DNA from: Candidatus Woesearchaeota archaeon
Lineage (GTDB): Archaea > Nanobdellota > Nanobdellia > Woesearchaeales > GW2011-AR4
Reading direction: 5' to 3'
DNA: 10,338 nucleotides
NCBI GenBank assembly: GCA_016185915.1
Contig: JACPMP010000043.1
Location: 1 to 10,338 of the forward strand
The notes beneath the pieces were generated by a model. The model was not told where the DNA came from, ran no database searches, and saw only the letters and a list, made by a program, of their open reading frames with translations. Made by a program: the position numbers and the translations under genes. How positions within the stretch are numbered: the first letter of the stretch is position 1; every line of letters starts with the position of its first letter. Positions 1 through 6,895 of this stretch are shown in pieces.

Positions 1-125
1 CAGCAGTTGTTTCCAACTACAAAGACTACAAAGCAAACTTGAAAGGCACAAAGGTAACTGTAAAGAAGGTAAACAACCAATTGACAGTTGCTACGCCAGC
101 AGTTGCAGCAACAGGTACAGTTTAG
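1..125 (+). CDS. C-terminal end of a probable S-layer/surface protein (5' end outside window)
   Basis: Open from the window edge in the frame beginning at base 3 and ending with TAG at 123-125, giving 40 visible residues. The visible part reads AVVSNYKDYKANLKGTKVTV, followed by a short Lys/Asn stretch and an Ala/Thr/Val-rich tail with no Cys. From memory, the pattern 'NYKDY...LKGT.VTV' resembles the extreme C-terminus of archaeal S-layer proteins, where a conserved domain ends in a short beta-rich tail. If so, it is the secreted lattice protein of the cell envelope, and the nearby glycosyltransferases may act on it. Only the tail is visible, so the signal peptide and main domains cannot be checked. 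Another secreted beta-sandwich protein remains possible. Confidence 0.55.
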   Translation, partial: AVVSNYKDYKANLKGTKVTVKKVNNQLTVATPAVAATGTV

Positions 126-160
126 GGATTTTAAATATCCCTTATTTTTTATTTCTTTTT
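124..160 (+). terminator. Hairpin plus T-rich tract after the surface-protein gene
   Basis: A 6-bp stem AGGGAT/ATCCCT (124-129 with 137-142) overlaps the stop codon and is followed by T-rich sequence at 144-160. The T tract alone would suit archaeal intrinsic termination. It separates this gene from the convergent glycosyltransferase ending at 190. Confidence 0.5.
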
Positions 161-189
161 AATTTGGTTAAAGAACAATACAGAAAATT

Positions 190-1269
190 CTAACTTAAAT
201 TTATCCTCTCCTTATACCTTGGATTTAGCTCAATTGCTTTCTTAAATGATTCATAAGCATTATCATTGGCGCCTATGATATCATAAGCCAAGCCGAGATT
301 GAAATAAGTGCTGGCACTTCTTGGGTTTAGTATTAATGCTGTTAAGAATTCTTTGATAGCCATTTCTGCCTTGTTTAGCTTGGAATAAACTATACCAAGA
401 TTGTTATGAACTGAGTAATTAGATGGGTTAATTAATACAGCCTGCTGCAGCGCATATTCTGCATCACTTAATTTGTTTAACTTTAAGTAGCATGCACCAA
501 GATTAAGCCATGACTTAAAGTAGTTTTTATTTAGTTCAATAGATTTTTTAAATAATTGAATAGCATTTTCATAGTCACCATTTTCCTGCACTTGTATGCC
601 AAGCTGGGAGTATGAATGGAAGTCGTTTTTCTGGCTGATTTTTAGTTCGCCTAATCTTTGGTAAAGTTCCTTTTTATATTCGCTTTTTTCATCTTTTAAC
701 CTGCCAAAATGGTGTATTGGAAAGAAGGCAGATTTAACTTTGCCTAGGTTATGTATAGAAGCATCTATTGTCTCGTGCATTATGCCATTAAATCTTATGG
801 ATTTATTATTTCTAAACAGTCTTATAAGCCTTGTAGTGAACCATCCTGATGCACTGTTGCTTTCTTTATATTTGTCATCTTTAGAAGAAACCCAACCAGC
901 TGCTGTTGAGTTATCAGTATAAGTTCTTATTGTAAAATAATAACCCACAGAATCCTCGTCGGAAATCAATTGTTTTAACATATCTAAGTCTTCTCCTGCT
1001 ATAGTTTCATCAGCATCAAGCACAAGTATCCAGTCTTTTGTGGCATGCTTTATGCTTTCATTACGAGCAGCACTAAAGTCATCAATCCACTTAAAATCAA
1101 AAATTTTTGCATTAAACTTTTTTGCTATTTCTTTTGTCTTGTCTGTGCTGCCGGTATCAACAATTATGATTTCATCAGCAATATCTTTAACAGAGCTTAG
1201 GCATTGCTCTAAGAAAATTTCTTCGTTTTTTGTCATCATGCAGAGATTCAATGATGGTTTATTTTGCAT
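190..1269 (-). CDS. GT2-family glycosyltransferase with C-terminal TPR repeats
   Basis: A 359-residue cytosolic protein. Residues about 6-200 form a GT-A fold glycosyltransferase of family 2: MTKNEE at 12-17, the nucleotide-binding strand IVDTGSTDKT at 36-45, and the metal/sugar-nucleotide DxD as D85-A86-D87-E88. GIMHE at 162-166 and HHFGR at 186-190 are typical of the TPR-linked GT2 subgroup. Residues about 217-352 hold four TPR units (starting near 217, 251, 285 and 319), with repeated LG..Y and A...F..A.ELNP signatures. The TPRs probably bind a protein partner or acceptor. The donor sugar and acceptor cannot be told from sequence. It is the last gene of a leftward run, 64 bases after the GT-C gene. 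The start is the first ATG after an in-frame TAA at 1276-1278. Confidence 0.88.
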   Translation of the reverse strand: MQNKPSLNLCMMTKNEEIFLEQCLSSVKDIADEIIIVDTGSTDKTKEIAKKFNAKIFDFKWIDDFSAARNESIKHATKDWILVLDADETIAGEDLDMLKQLISDEDSVGYYFTIRTYTDNSTAAGWVSSKDDKYKESNSASGWFTTRLIRLFRNNKSIRFNGIMHETIDASIHNLGKVKSAFFPIHHFGRLKDEKSEYKKELYQRLGELKISQKNDFHSYSQLGIQVQENGDYENAIQLFKKSIELNKNYFKSWLNLGACYLKLNKLSDAEYALQQAVLINPSNYSVHNNLGIVYSKLNKAEMAIKEFLTALILNPRSASTYFNLGLAYDIIGANDNAYESFKKAIELNPRYKERINLS

Positions 1270-1283
1270 TTTAGTTTAATAAT

Positions 1284-1290
1284 CCTCCTA
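1284..1290 (-). promoter_or_regulatory. Shine-Dalgarno sequence for the GT2-TPR gene
   Basis: The minus strand reads TAGGAGG here, a strong match to the anti-SD of 16S rRNA. It ends 14 bases before the ATG at 1269, a long spacing. An in-frame TAA between SD and ATG excludes an earlier start. A strong SD fits translation from an internal position of a longer mRNA from the upstream gene. Confidence 0.55.
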
Positions 1291-1333
1291 AGAAAATATT
1301 ATATTTTGTTCTTTTAATATCTTTACATATAGT

Positions 1334-2740
1334 TTACCAAACTAGACTTTTATGATAATTGGAAGGCGGTTGACCCATTTGTTTTAAATCATAAAAATAG
1401 GCCTTCCTATTTGGAAAGGACTTCATTAATTCTTTGTTTATACTGCCTAAATCACAAGCAAATAGGTTATCATCGTCTAATGTCGGGCTGTTGCGAGTAT
1501 ACCACGCGCATCCTTGCTCGTTAGTGCTCTTTAAAAAAATTATAGAATTGTGTATATTTTGCTCCTTGACAAAGTCATAAACTTGCTTTCTGAATAAAAC
1601 TTCGCTGTGGATATCGTAGGCGAAATAAATGTTTGCAGATAAATTGACTATGATTAATAAAGCCAATACCCATTTCGTATTTATCATTTTGATTCTATTA
1701 ATGGCAGAGCTTGCTAAGATGGCCATGATTGGAAAAGAAACATAGTAATATCTTGGCCCAAATTGATCTCCTCCGGGTGAATGATAAAAGAAATAAACAA
1801 GCACATTCAGAAGAAAAATTGACAGTAATAATAACCTGATTTTATCGTATTTGGCAAACGGGATAAACAATATTGTTAGCGGCAGCCAAAAGAACAGGAA
1901 TTTAGAATGATGCACCGTATTCTGGATTCCTTTAATAAAGGTATTTCTTCCAAAAAACCCTAATCTGTCGTTTGGGTCGTATGCTTGGTATGAAAATTGG
2001 AAAGCGTTGCCAGTTAGAGCATAATTAATATAAAGCGGAATTTGCGAAAAGATGGCAGATACAACTAATATAATTAAAATGCTTTTTAATATCTTTTTAT
2101 TTTTGTTTGACTCTATAAATGAAAATATGATTATAGGAAATGCTGCAATTAAAGAGTCAATCGGCCTAATGAAGAATAAAATTGCAAGAGATATCCCTGC
2201 TGCAAAAGAATACGCCACTCTTTCTTTTTTTAATGCCAAAAAGTAAAAAAAAAGAAAAAGGACAGAGAATAATAATGAAGAAGGATGCGGGAAATACGAA
2301 CTTGAATTAAAAATAAAAAAAGGGGAGATGGCCATTAAAAATACCGACATACATGCAATATCCTCATCAAATACGAATTTAGAAAAATAAAATAAAAAAA
2401 TAAGAGTAAGAACTCCAATTATCGGGTTTATAATCCACCTCAAATTAGATAACTCTCCTAAAAATAAGATTAAAGGCCATCCAAAAGGGTATTTGCTGTA
2501 CCATTTCCCGTCATTGATTACATGGTGCAATTCAAAAAACTCGGGGTTTGGCGGAGAGTTGTAATACAGTTTTCCTGATTTAAGTATTTTTGATTGAAAT
2601 ATATAGGAGTATTCATCGCCTGAAAATGGGAAAAAATCAAAAACAAGATAAGATATAAAAAGAATAGATGCGAGAGCAAAAATACACATAATTATTAAGA
2701 ATTGTACGTCCTTCTTCTGAATGTGAAATGGGCTGCTCAT
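1334..2740 (-). CDS. GT-C fold membrane glycosyltransferase, PMT/ArnT-like
   Basis: A 468-residue multi-pass membrane protein with about ten hydrophobic segments from residue 13 to about 375, followed by a soluble domain of about 95 residues. The first loop carries GDEYSY at 41-46. D/E residues after the first membrane segment are the catalytic signature of GT-C enzymes that use polyprenyl-phosphate-linked sugars. YSKYPFGWPL at 81-90 and FGPRYYY at 327-333 are further motifs of the PMT_2 (RgtA/B/C/D-like) family. It probably transfers a sugar from a lipid carrier onto a glycan, lipid or protein on the outer face of the membrane. The start lies 14 bases after the radical SAM gene's stop, so the two are probably co-transcribed. 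There is only a weak SD (AAGTGA). The substrate is unknown. Confidence 0.85.
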   Translation of the reverse strand: MSSPFHIQKKDVQFLIIMCIFALASILFISYLVFDFFPFSGDEYSYIFQSKILKSGKLYYNSPPNPEFFELHHVINDGKWYSKYPFGWPLILFLGELSNLRWIINPIIGVLTLIFLFYFSKFVFDEDIACMSVFLMAISPFFIFNSSSYFPHPSSLLFSVLFLFFYFLALKKERVAYSFAAGISLAILFFIRPIDSLIAAFPIIIFSFIESNKNKKILKSILIILVVSAIFSQIPLYINYALTGNAFQFSYQAYDPNDRLGFFGRNTFIKGIQNTVHHSKFLFFWLPLTILFIPFAKYDKIRLLLLSIFLLNVLVYFFYHSPGGDQFGPRYYYVSFPIMAILASSAINRIKMINTKWVLALLIIVNLSANIYFAYDIHSEVLFRKQVYDFVKEQNIHNSIIFLKSTNEQGCAWYTRNSPTLDDDNLFACDLGSINKELMKSFPNRKAYFYDLKQMGQPPSNYHKSLVW

Positions 2741-2754
2741 TTTTCACTTTTCGA

Positions 2755-3990
2755 TTATTTCAATAGCTCACCCAAGAAAATGTTATGCTTTGTTCTCTTA
2801 ATTCTTATCCTTGCTTTTGAGCCTTCTTCCTTGTAGCAGTTCGGTACAGAAATCAACCTATCTTGTGCTACTGCAAGCTTTTCATTGCCTATTCTTCCAG
2901 GCAAGACCACTTCTGCATTGATAATCTGCCCTTTCCTGAACGGTCTTGGCAGTTCTGGAAGATCTTCAACATTGAAATCTTTCTTGCCAAAAATAAGCTT
3001 GACATTATGTTTTTGCTCAAGCTCTCTCATTTTCTTATAGAATTCTTCCATAGGCACACTTGCAACGGGATTTCTTCCAAATCTATAGTTAAGCAGGTTT
3101 TGAACTCCTATAGGAGGATAGTTCTTTCCAGCTCCAATCTCATCAGCAAACTTGGCCAGCTTAACTAATTCTTCATCATTGTAGCCAGCTATCCATACAG
3201 GAGCGATTATTAAATCCATCTTCGTTGGAATGTATCTTGCTATTTCGAGAACCTTGTTTAGATTGTAAGGGCAGCCTGCCAACTTATTAGCTTTTTCAGG
3301 GTCGAGTGCATTAAGCGACAGATTAATCCTTGTCAATCCTGCATCTGCAAGCTCATCTATAAGCGGCTTGCTTAATAATGTTCCGTTTGTATCAATTGAA
3401 CTGCTCTTAACACCCTCAACTGACATTATGTCTCTGACTAATTCGACCATATCAGTATATAATGTTGGCTCGCCTTGTGCATTTATGTGGGCATCAATAT
3501 TGACATTAGAAGCTCGTTGAGTTTTGAACTCAACAATTTTCTTGAACTCATTCACCAAATAGTCTTTCTCGACTACAAAATCAACCTTTCTTCTTGAAGA
3601 AGGGCCTTCATCAACAGAGCAGAAAACACAGCTTATGTTGCAACTTGTTATTGGCTTGACTTCAATTATATTTGTTCCCCTGTCAATCAATCCAAAATAG
3701 TTTGTTCCGAGAAGCGGTATTCCGGATGATTGATGAATGTATATCGCAGTTTTATTATTGAGTTTATTTTTTAGATTTTTGAATGAATTATGCAGCAAAA
3801 ATTCCATTTTTTTCCTTGCATTCCCTTCAGAGATGTTCTCAAAAAAAATGGAATTTTTTTTTATTTCAAAAGGAGCTATTTTCCTAAGGCTGCTTTCTTC
3901 CAAATAAGTATAGAATATTTTAAGGAAATTAACCTTTATTTTATCCTTTTCTTTCTCAAAGCTTAAATCCTTAAATACAAGTTCTGCCAT
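2755..3990 (-). CDS. Radical SAM protein with C-terminal TRAM-like domain
   Basis: A 411-residue protein. The 4Fe-4S/SAM site is CX3CX2C with C117, C121 and C124 in SCNISCVFC. AQGEPT at 171-176 matches the GGEP-like SAM-binding strand of the radical SAM barrel. Residues about 1-100 are an extra N-terminal region. Residues about 352-411 resemble a TRAM domain (KGQIINAEVVLPGR, then a basic strand ending near NIFLGELL), a small RNA-binding beta-barrel also found in tRNA-modifying enzymes. I associate this architecture with a widespread, uncharacterised archaeal radical SAM family (COG2100 from memory). A role in RNA modification is inference from TRAM; the reaction is unknown. It is the first gene of the leftward run with two glycosyltransferases, which need not be a functional link. 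No SD is visible; it is probably leaderless. Confidence 0.87.
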   Translation of the reverse strand: MAELVFKDLSFEKEKDKIKVNFLKIFYTYLEESSLRKIAPFEIKKNSIFFENISEGNARKKMEFLLHNSFKNLKNKLNNKTAIYIHQSSGIPLLGTNYFGLIDRGTNIIEVKPITSCNISCVFCSVDEGPSSRRKVDFVVEKDYLVNEFKKIVEFKTQRASNVNIDAHINAQGEPTLYTDMVELVRDIMSVEGVKSSSIDTNGTLLSKPLIDELADAGLTRINLSLNALDPEKANKLAGCPYNLNKVLEIARYIPTKMDLIIAPVWIAGYNDEELVKLAKFADEIGAGKNYPPIGVQNLLNYRFGRNPVASVPMEEFYKKMRELEQKHNVKLIFGKKDFNVEDLPELPRPFRKGQIINAEVVLPGRIGNEKLAVAQDRLISVPNCYKEEGSKARIRIKRTKHNIFLGELLK

Positions 3991-4011
3991 ATTATATAGT
4001 ATAGAATACTG

Positions 4012-4022
4012 TTTTAAAAAAG
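4012..4022 (-). promoter_or_regulatory. TATA-like element for the leftward radical SAM gene
   Basis: The minus strand reads CTTTTTTAAAA, centred about 26 bases before the ATG at 3990. The start has no SD. This spacing predicts transcription starting at or next to the ATG (leaderless mRNA). Confidence 0.4.
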
Positions 4023-4045
4023 TATTGGCTTTTAATTGACAAATT

Positions 4046-4055
4046 ATTTAAATAG
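4046..4055 (+). promoter_or_regulatory. TATA box of the GINS gene
   Basis: ATTTAAATA at 4046-4054 is a good archaeal TATA match centred about 24 bases before the ATG at 4074. This predicts a leaderless transcript. It sits in an 83-base divergent region shared with the radical SAM gene. Confidence 0.55.
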
Positions 4056-4073
4056 TCAGCCATATTCTTTCTT

Positions 4074-4796
4074 ATGAGGGTGGAAATGGCACAAGAAGTT
4101 GTTATTACTTACGAAACTCTATTTGAGGTTTTGCAGAGAGAAAAAGAAAGGGCAGATTTGCAGAAATTAGAGCCAACTTTCTTTAGCGATACAATCAACT
4201 ATATTAAAGACAAGAAAAAGATAATAGAAGCTAAAAGCGATTCCACATTTGCTCTGGACGAAAAGAAGAAGACAGAAAGGCAGTTGGAAAATATTTATAA
4301 GATTCTAAAAGAGATATATGAAAGGAGGGAGAGGAAAATAATAAATATGGCTTTAGACAAAAGCAGGACAAAATCAAATCTTATAGATACTACGGCATTG
4401 TTGAAAGAGGAAAGGGTTGTTTTTGACGCATTGACTAATCTTCTTGACACTTACAGAGATGCAATCTTGTACAGTGTCCTTAATGAGAAAATGCCGTTTA
4501 TGCAGCCGAATGCGAGTGACCTGAACGCGAGCATGCGAGCGTTCTCGCATGCAGGTCAAAGCGAACTCGCTCACAAGTCGCTTGAGGATAAAAAACCAAA
4601 AGAAGATTTCAAAACAGCACTGGAGCTTAAAAAATCAACAAAACTGGTACGCTTTATTTATTCTGTTGCAAGATTTGTAGGGCCCGAGCTTGAGGAATAC
4701 GGCCCTTTTGAGGAAGAGGATATTGCAAATTTGCCAGCAGAAATCGCCGATGTGCTCATAAGCAAGGAAAAGGCAGAAGAGATTAAGGAAGAATAA
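4074..4796 (+). CDS. gins51: GINS complex subunit, Gins51 type (Sld5/Psf1-like)
   Basis: A 240-residue protein. GINS is part of the replicative helicase assembly with MCM and a Cdc45/RecJ-like protein. The order is helical A-domain first (about 8-135, starting VVITYETLFEVLQREK) and small beta B-domain last (about 189-232, with VRFIYSVARFVGPELEEYGP, then DIANLPAEIADVLI). This order is that of Gins51 rather than Gins23. The linker, residues about 137-188, is unusual: codons 147-171 are GC-rich and encoded by a palindromic repeat (see 4508-4573), with a Ser/Ala/His-rich composition unlike the rest. The A-domain and B-domain look intact, so the gene is probably functional. Start choice: ATG 4074 fits the TATA spacing. 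ATG 4086, preceded by GAGGGTGG, would give MAQEVVITYE and is a real alternative. It lies immediately upstream of rpl44e. Confidence 0.85.
   Translation: MRVEMAQEVVITYETLFEVLQREKERADLQKLEPTFFSDTINYIKDKKKIIEAKSDSTFALDEKKKTERQLENIYKILKEIYERRERKIINMALDKSRTKSNLIDTTALLKEERVVFDALTNLLDTYRDAILYSVLNEKMPFMQPNASDLNASMRAFSHAGQSELAHKSLEDKKPKEDFKTALELKKSTKLVRFIYSVARFVGPELEEYGPFEEEDIANLPAEIADVLISKEKAEEIKEE
4508..4573 (+). repeat. GC-rich nested palindrome inserted in-frame in the GINS linker
   Basis: The core hairpin is GCATGCGAG (4531-4539) and CTCGCATGC (4544-4552), with loop CGTT. Outside it TGACCTG (4517-4523) pairs with CAGGTCA (4552-4558), competing for base 4552. Farther out GCGAG (4512-4516) pairs with CTCGC (4566-4570). 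The stems are offset by unpaired 7-base tracts on opposite sides. The segment is far richer in GC than the surrounding gene. It keeps the GINS frame open and lies between the two GINS domains. Its left (GAATGCGAG) and right (CTCGCTCA) motifs recur in the intergenic palindrome after rpl44e. Confidence 0.75.
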
Positions 4797-4836
4797 CTTT
4801 CTTATTTTCCAATTTAACTGAAATTTTTTCAAAACA

Positions 4837-4846
4837 TTTTTAAATA
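4837..4846 (+). promoter_or_regulatory. TATA box of rpl44e
   Basis: TTTTTAAATA at 4836-4845 is centred about 29 bases before the ATG at 4870, predicting a leader of only a few bases. No SD precedes the ATG. The T-rich stretch at 4822-4829 just upstream could also end the GINS transcript. Confidence 0.5.
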
Positions 4847-4869
4847 AAACATCAATTCATTTTTCTGAT

Positions 4870-5178
4870 ATGAAACTTCCAAAAATTGTTAAGAGGTATT
4901 GTCCTTATTGCAAGAAACATACAGAGCATAATATTTCACCTACAAAGAAAAAAAATCCAAGCGGCCTTACCTATGGCTCAAAAATAAGGGCAAGAAAAAG
5001 AGGACAAGCAAGGGGCTTAGGCAATCTTGGGAGATACTCAAAGCCCGCAATAAGCAAATTCAAGAAGAAAGACAAAAAAACGACAAAGAAAACTGATTTA
5101 AGGTATGAATGCAAGGTTTGCAAAAAAATGCATGTTCAAAGGCAGGGATTTAGGGCAAAGAAGATAGAGTTTAAGTAA
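4870..5178 (+). CDS. rpl44e: 50S ribosomal protein L44e (eL42)
   Basis: A 102-residue, strongly basic zinc-ribbon protein of the large ribosomal subunit, located near the E site. It starts MKLPKIVKRYCPYC. The zinc ligands are C11/C14 (CPYC) and C81/C84 (CKVC). The central basic loop, with GSKIRARKRGQARGLGN at 37-53, and the C-terminal VQRQGFRAKKIEFK are typical of archaeal L44e. Length matches the family (about 90-105). In many archaea rps27e follows directly. Here the next rightward gene is rps27e too, but only after about 1.77 kb that includes a reversed glycosyltransferase gene. The gene looks intact and has its own promoter. Confidence 0.95.
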   Translation: MKLPKIVKRYCPYCKKHTEHNISPTKKKNPSGLTYGSKIRARKRGQARGLGNLGRYSKPAISKFKKKDKKTTKKTDLRYECKVCKKMHVQRQGFRAKKIEFK

Positions 5179-5326
5179 AAAGAGGGGTAGTAGCTTTAAC
5201 AAATTTCATTTTTCATAGATTACATCCAATAAAATAATAAAAATCAACAAAAAACGAGAGCGACCTTTAGCAGAATTTGTAAAGAAGGTAACCCGCTTAT
5301 TAAAGTTTTAGTGAATCAATAGGCGA

Positions 5327-5392
5327 GGCGTAAATTAGTGGTGTGGAATGCGAGAGCTCGCCTCTCGCTCGCTCAGCTACCCAATTTACGCC
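5327..5392. repeat. Intergenic nested palindromic element with 10-bp terminal inverted repeats
   Basis: Perfect arms GGCGTAAATT (5327-5336) and AATTTACGCC (5383-5392) enclose a GC-rich inner hairpin, GCGAGAG (5350-5356) with CTCTCGC (5362-5368) and a 5-base loop. The inner part contains GAATGCGAG (5346-5354) and CTCGCTCA (5368-5375), both also present in the GINS palindrome. It lies in the 289-base non-coding stretch 5179-5467 between convergent genes. No direct target duplication is obvious at its edges. The rest of that stretch is AT-rich, and I see no ORF or recognisable RNA gene in it. Confidence 0.7.
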
Positions 5393-5406
5393 GAGCACAA
5401 AATAAT

Positions 5407-5419
5407 GTTGCGAAGCAAC
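5407..5419. repeat. Short tight hairpin GTTGC-GAA-GCAAC
   Basis: A perfect 5-bp stem (5407-5411 with 5415-5419) with a GAA triloop, 14 bases after the larger palindrome. It may help termination of either convergent gene or belong to the repeat element. No function can be assigned. Confidence 0.45.
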
Positions 5420-5430
5420 GGATTTAACCT

Positions 5431-5448
5431 TTAAAAATATAAAAATAA
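5431..5448 (-). terminator. T-rich terminator for the leftward GT-C gene
   Basis: On the minus strand, after the TGA at 5468-5470, the sequence runs through a T-rich tract reading TTATTTTTATATTTTTAA. Oligo-T tracts after stop codons are the usual archaeal intrinsic terminators. The hairpin at 5407-5419 lies just beyond. Confidence 0.4.
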
Positions 5449-5467
5449 CCAATATCCTTAATTATCA

Positions 5468-6850
5468 TCAAGCACATCTATAAACAAGATAACTTCCTTC
5501 TATCTTATCGTGAAATTGGCTTAGAAACTCGCAATTTTTATTCAAAAAATCTTTTACTCCGTTGAAATAAGAAATGCCTTGAGTGCTTCTTATTATGAAC
5601 AGTATATCTTTGCCCTTTAAATCATTTAATACTTTATCCAGATTTCTAACGCCGGAAATAAAAACTTGGCTGTTTGTATCGACAAAGTCTAATGCTATTT
5701 TTTTGTTTGTCATCAAGGCAATTAATGGAACAGCAGAGTCATCGCCAAATAGCATAGTCTCTTTATTTGAAACTGAGTTAATAAAATCAATCAAATCCTT
5801 GCCCCTTTCAAAGCCCGCAAAACCGATTTTTTCCAAAAACATTATATCTGACGCCAGATTCCATACAAAAACTGAAGATAACATCATTATAATGAAGATG
5901 CACCATTTTTTTGACAAATTAAATGCCCTAAAAATTCTCACAATGCTGTAACCTCCAATTATAGCCAAAAACGGAAATACTATAACAAAATAAAAGCCAA
6001 AAATTTTTTTTAAAGCCATCAGAAGCATCAAGTAAATAATTGAAGTAATGACAAACATCCTAATTGGTTTTTTATCTTTTACAAAAGTAAATAATATGGC
6101 TGACGAAAATAGTACCCAATTCAGTTTTATAATATCTGAATACTCTCTAAAATTTTCCCCACTCACAAAACTTTTTAATAAATGAAACTTATAGACGGGT
6201 GTTACGTAGTTATCTCCAAATAATAAAGTGAAAATTCCATTAACCGGCAAAAAAATTATAAAAAATCCAGATGATAATTTTAGAAAATTTTTTTTGTTTG
6301 AAAACAAAACTATGATAAATATGACAAGGATGGGCACTAAACTCAATAATCTTGTTATTCCGGCAAGGCCAAAAAATGCACCAGATAAAATATAATTATC
6401 TTTATTACATAAAAAATAAACGCCAACAACAAGAAACATTGTTGCGACATCTATGCCAAACGAGAAGGCAGAATTGAACATTACGCTGTAGCTGAATAAA
6501 AACAATAAAGATGATACTATGGCTTCGGCATTGCCGAATTTTTCTTTTGCCATTTTAAAAATAAAGAATGCAGCTATCAATACTGAAATTAATGGTATAG
6601 ACTTTAAAATGACAATGTTAAATCCGAATAACGTATAAATTAAAGCTATTAAATAAAGGTGCAGTGGTGGATGAGCAAAGAAAAAATCCTTATAAGGTAT
6701 TTTTCCTTCATTAATCAGTTTTCCCATATAATAATATACATTCTCATCTCCAGGCTGAGAAATCGTTAATCCCTTTAGTATTATAAGAATGAATCCAGCT
6801 ACAAAAATAAACAATAAGCCATAAGCTATTTTATTTCTATTGTCCAACAT
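5468..6850 (-). CDS. GT-C fold membrane glycosyltransferase (PMT-like), inserted between rpl44e and rps27e
   Basis: A 460-residue multi-pass membrane protein with about ten hydrophobic segments between residues 10 and 332, then a soluble C-terminal domain of about 125 residues. The first loop has PGDENVYYY at 33-41, with D35/E36 as the expected catalytic acidic pair of lipid-linked-sugar-dependent GT-C enzymes. KDFFFAHPPLHLYLIA at 54-69 is the usual second motif of this group. It probably adds a sugar from a polyprenyl-phosphate donor at the outer membrane face; acceptor unknown. It is the same broad class as the GT-C gene at 1334-2740. It stands alone, reversed relative to the ribosomal genes on both sides, and is very AT-rich with Ile/Phe/Lys-biased residues. 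This position suggests later insertion into an older cluster. It probably has a leaderless transcript. Confidence 0.83.
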   Translation of the reverse strand: MLDNRNKIAYGLLFIFVAGFILIILKGLTISQPGDENVYYYMGKLINEGKIPYKDFFFAHPPLHLYLIALIYTLFGFNIVILKSIPLISVLIAAFFIFKMAKEKFGNAEAIVSSLLFLFSYSVMFNSAFSFGIDVATMFLVVGVYFLCNKDNYILSGAFFGLAGITRLLSLVPILVIFIIVLFSNKKNFLKLSSGFFIIFLPVNGIFTLLFGDNYVTPVYKFHLLKSFVSGENFREYSDIIKLNWVLFSSAILFTFVKDKKPIRMFVITSIIYLMLLMALKKIFGFYFVIVFPFLAIIGGYSIVRIFRAFNLSKKWCIFIIMMLSSVFVWNLASDIMFLEKIGFAGFERGKDLIDFINSVSNKETMLFGDDSAVPLIALMTNKKIALDFVDTNSQVFISGVRNLDKVLNDLKGKDILFIIRSTQGISYFNGVKDFLNKNCEFLSQFHDKIEGSYLVYRCA

Positions 6851-6870
6851 ACAATTATTTTTTTATATTG

Positions 6871-6879
6871 AATATATAA
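6871..6879 (-). promoter_or_regulatory. TATA box of the leftward GT-C gene
   Basis: The minus strand reads TTATATATT, centred 25 bases before the ATG at 6850. No SD precedes the ATG, so a leaderless transcript is predicted. Confidence 0.5.
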
Positions 6880-6895
6880 TTTTTATTGTTATTTT

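Noticed and set aside
4508..4573. Intrinsic terminator or attenuator inside GINS
   Set aside because: No T run follows the hairpin, and the full B-domain is encoded downstream in frame.
4374..4574. Open frame on the opposite strand inside GINS
   Set aside because: It arises largely because the palindrome is nearly stop-free on both strands. The protein has no recognisable features and overlaps a clear gene.
5327..5392. tRNA gene, because of the paired acceptor-like ends GGCGTAA/TTACGCC and a GTGGT stretch resembling a D-loop
   Set aside because: There is no T-arm (no GTTCGA-type loop) before the 3' arm, and the central hairpin does not give a credible anticodon arm. The pairing also extends to 10 bp.
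4508..5420. CRISPR-like repeats, given several GCGAG/CTCGC motifs
   Set aside because: Only two clusters exist, with different spacing. One is inside a gene, and there are no regularly spaced direct repeats or cas genes.
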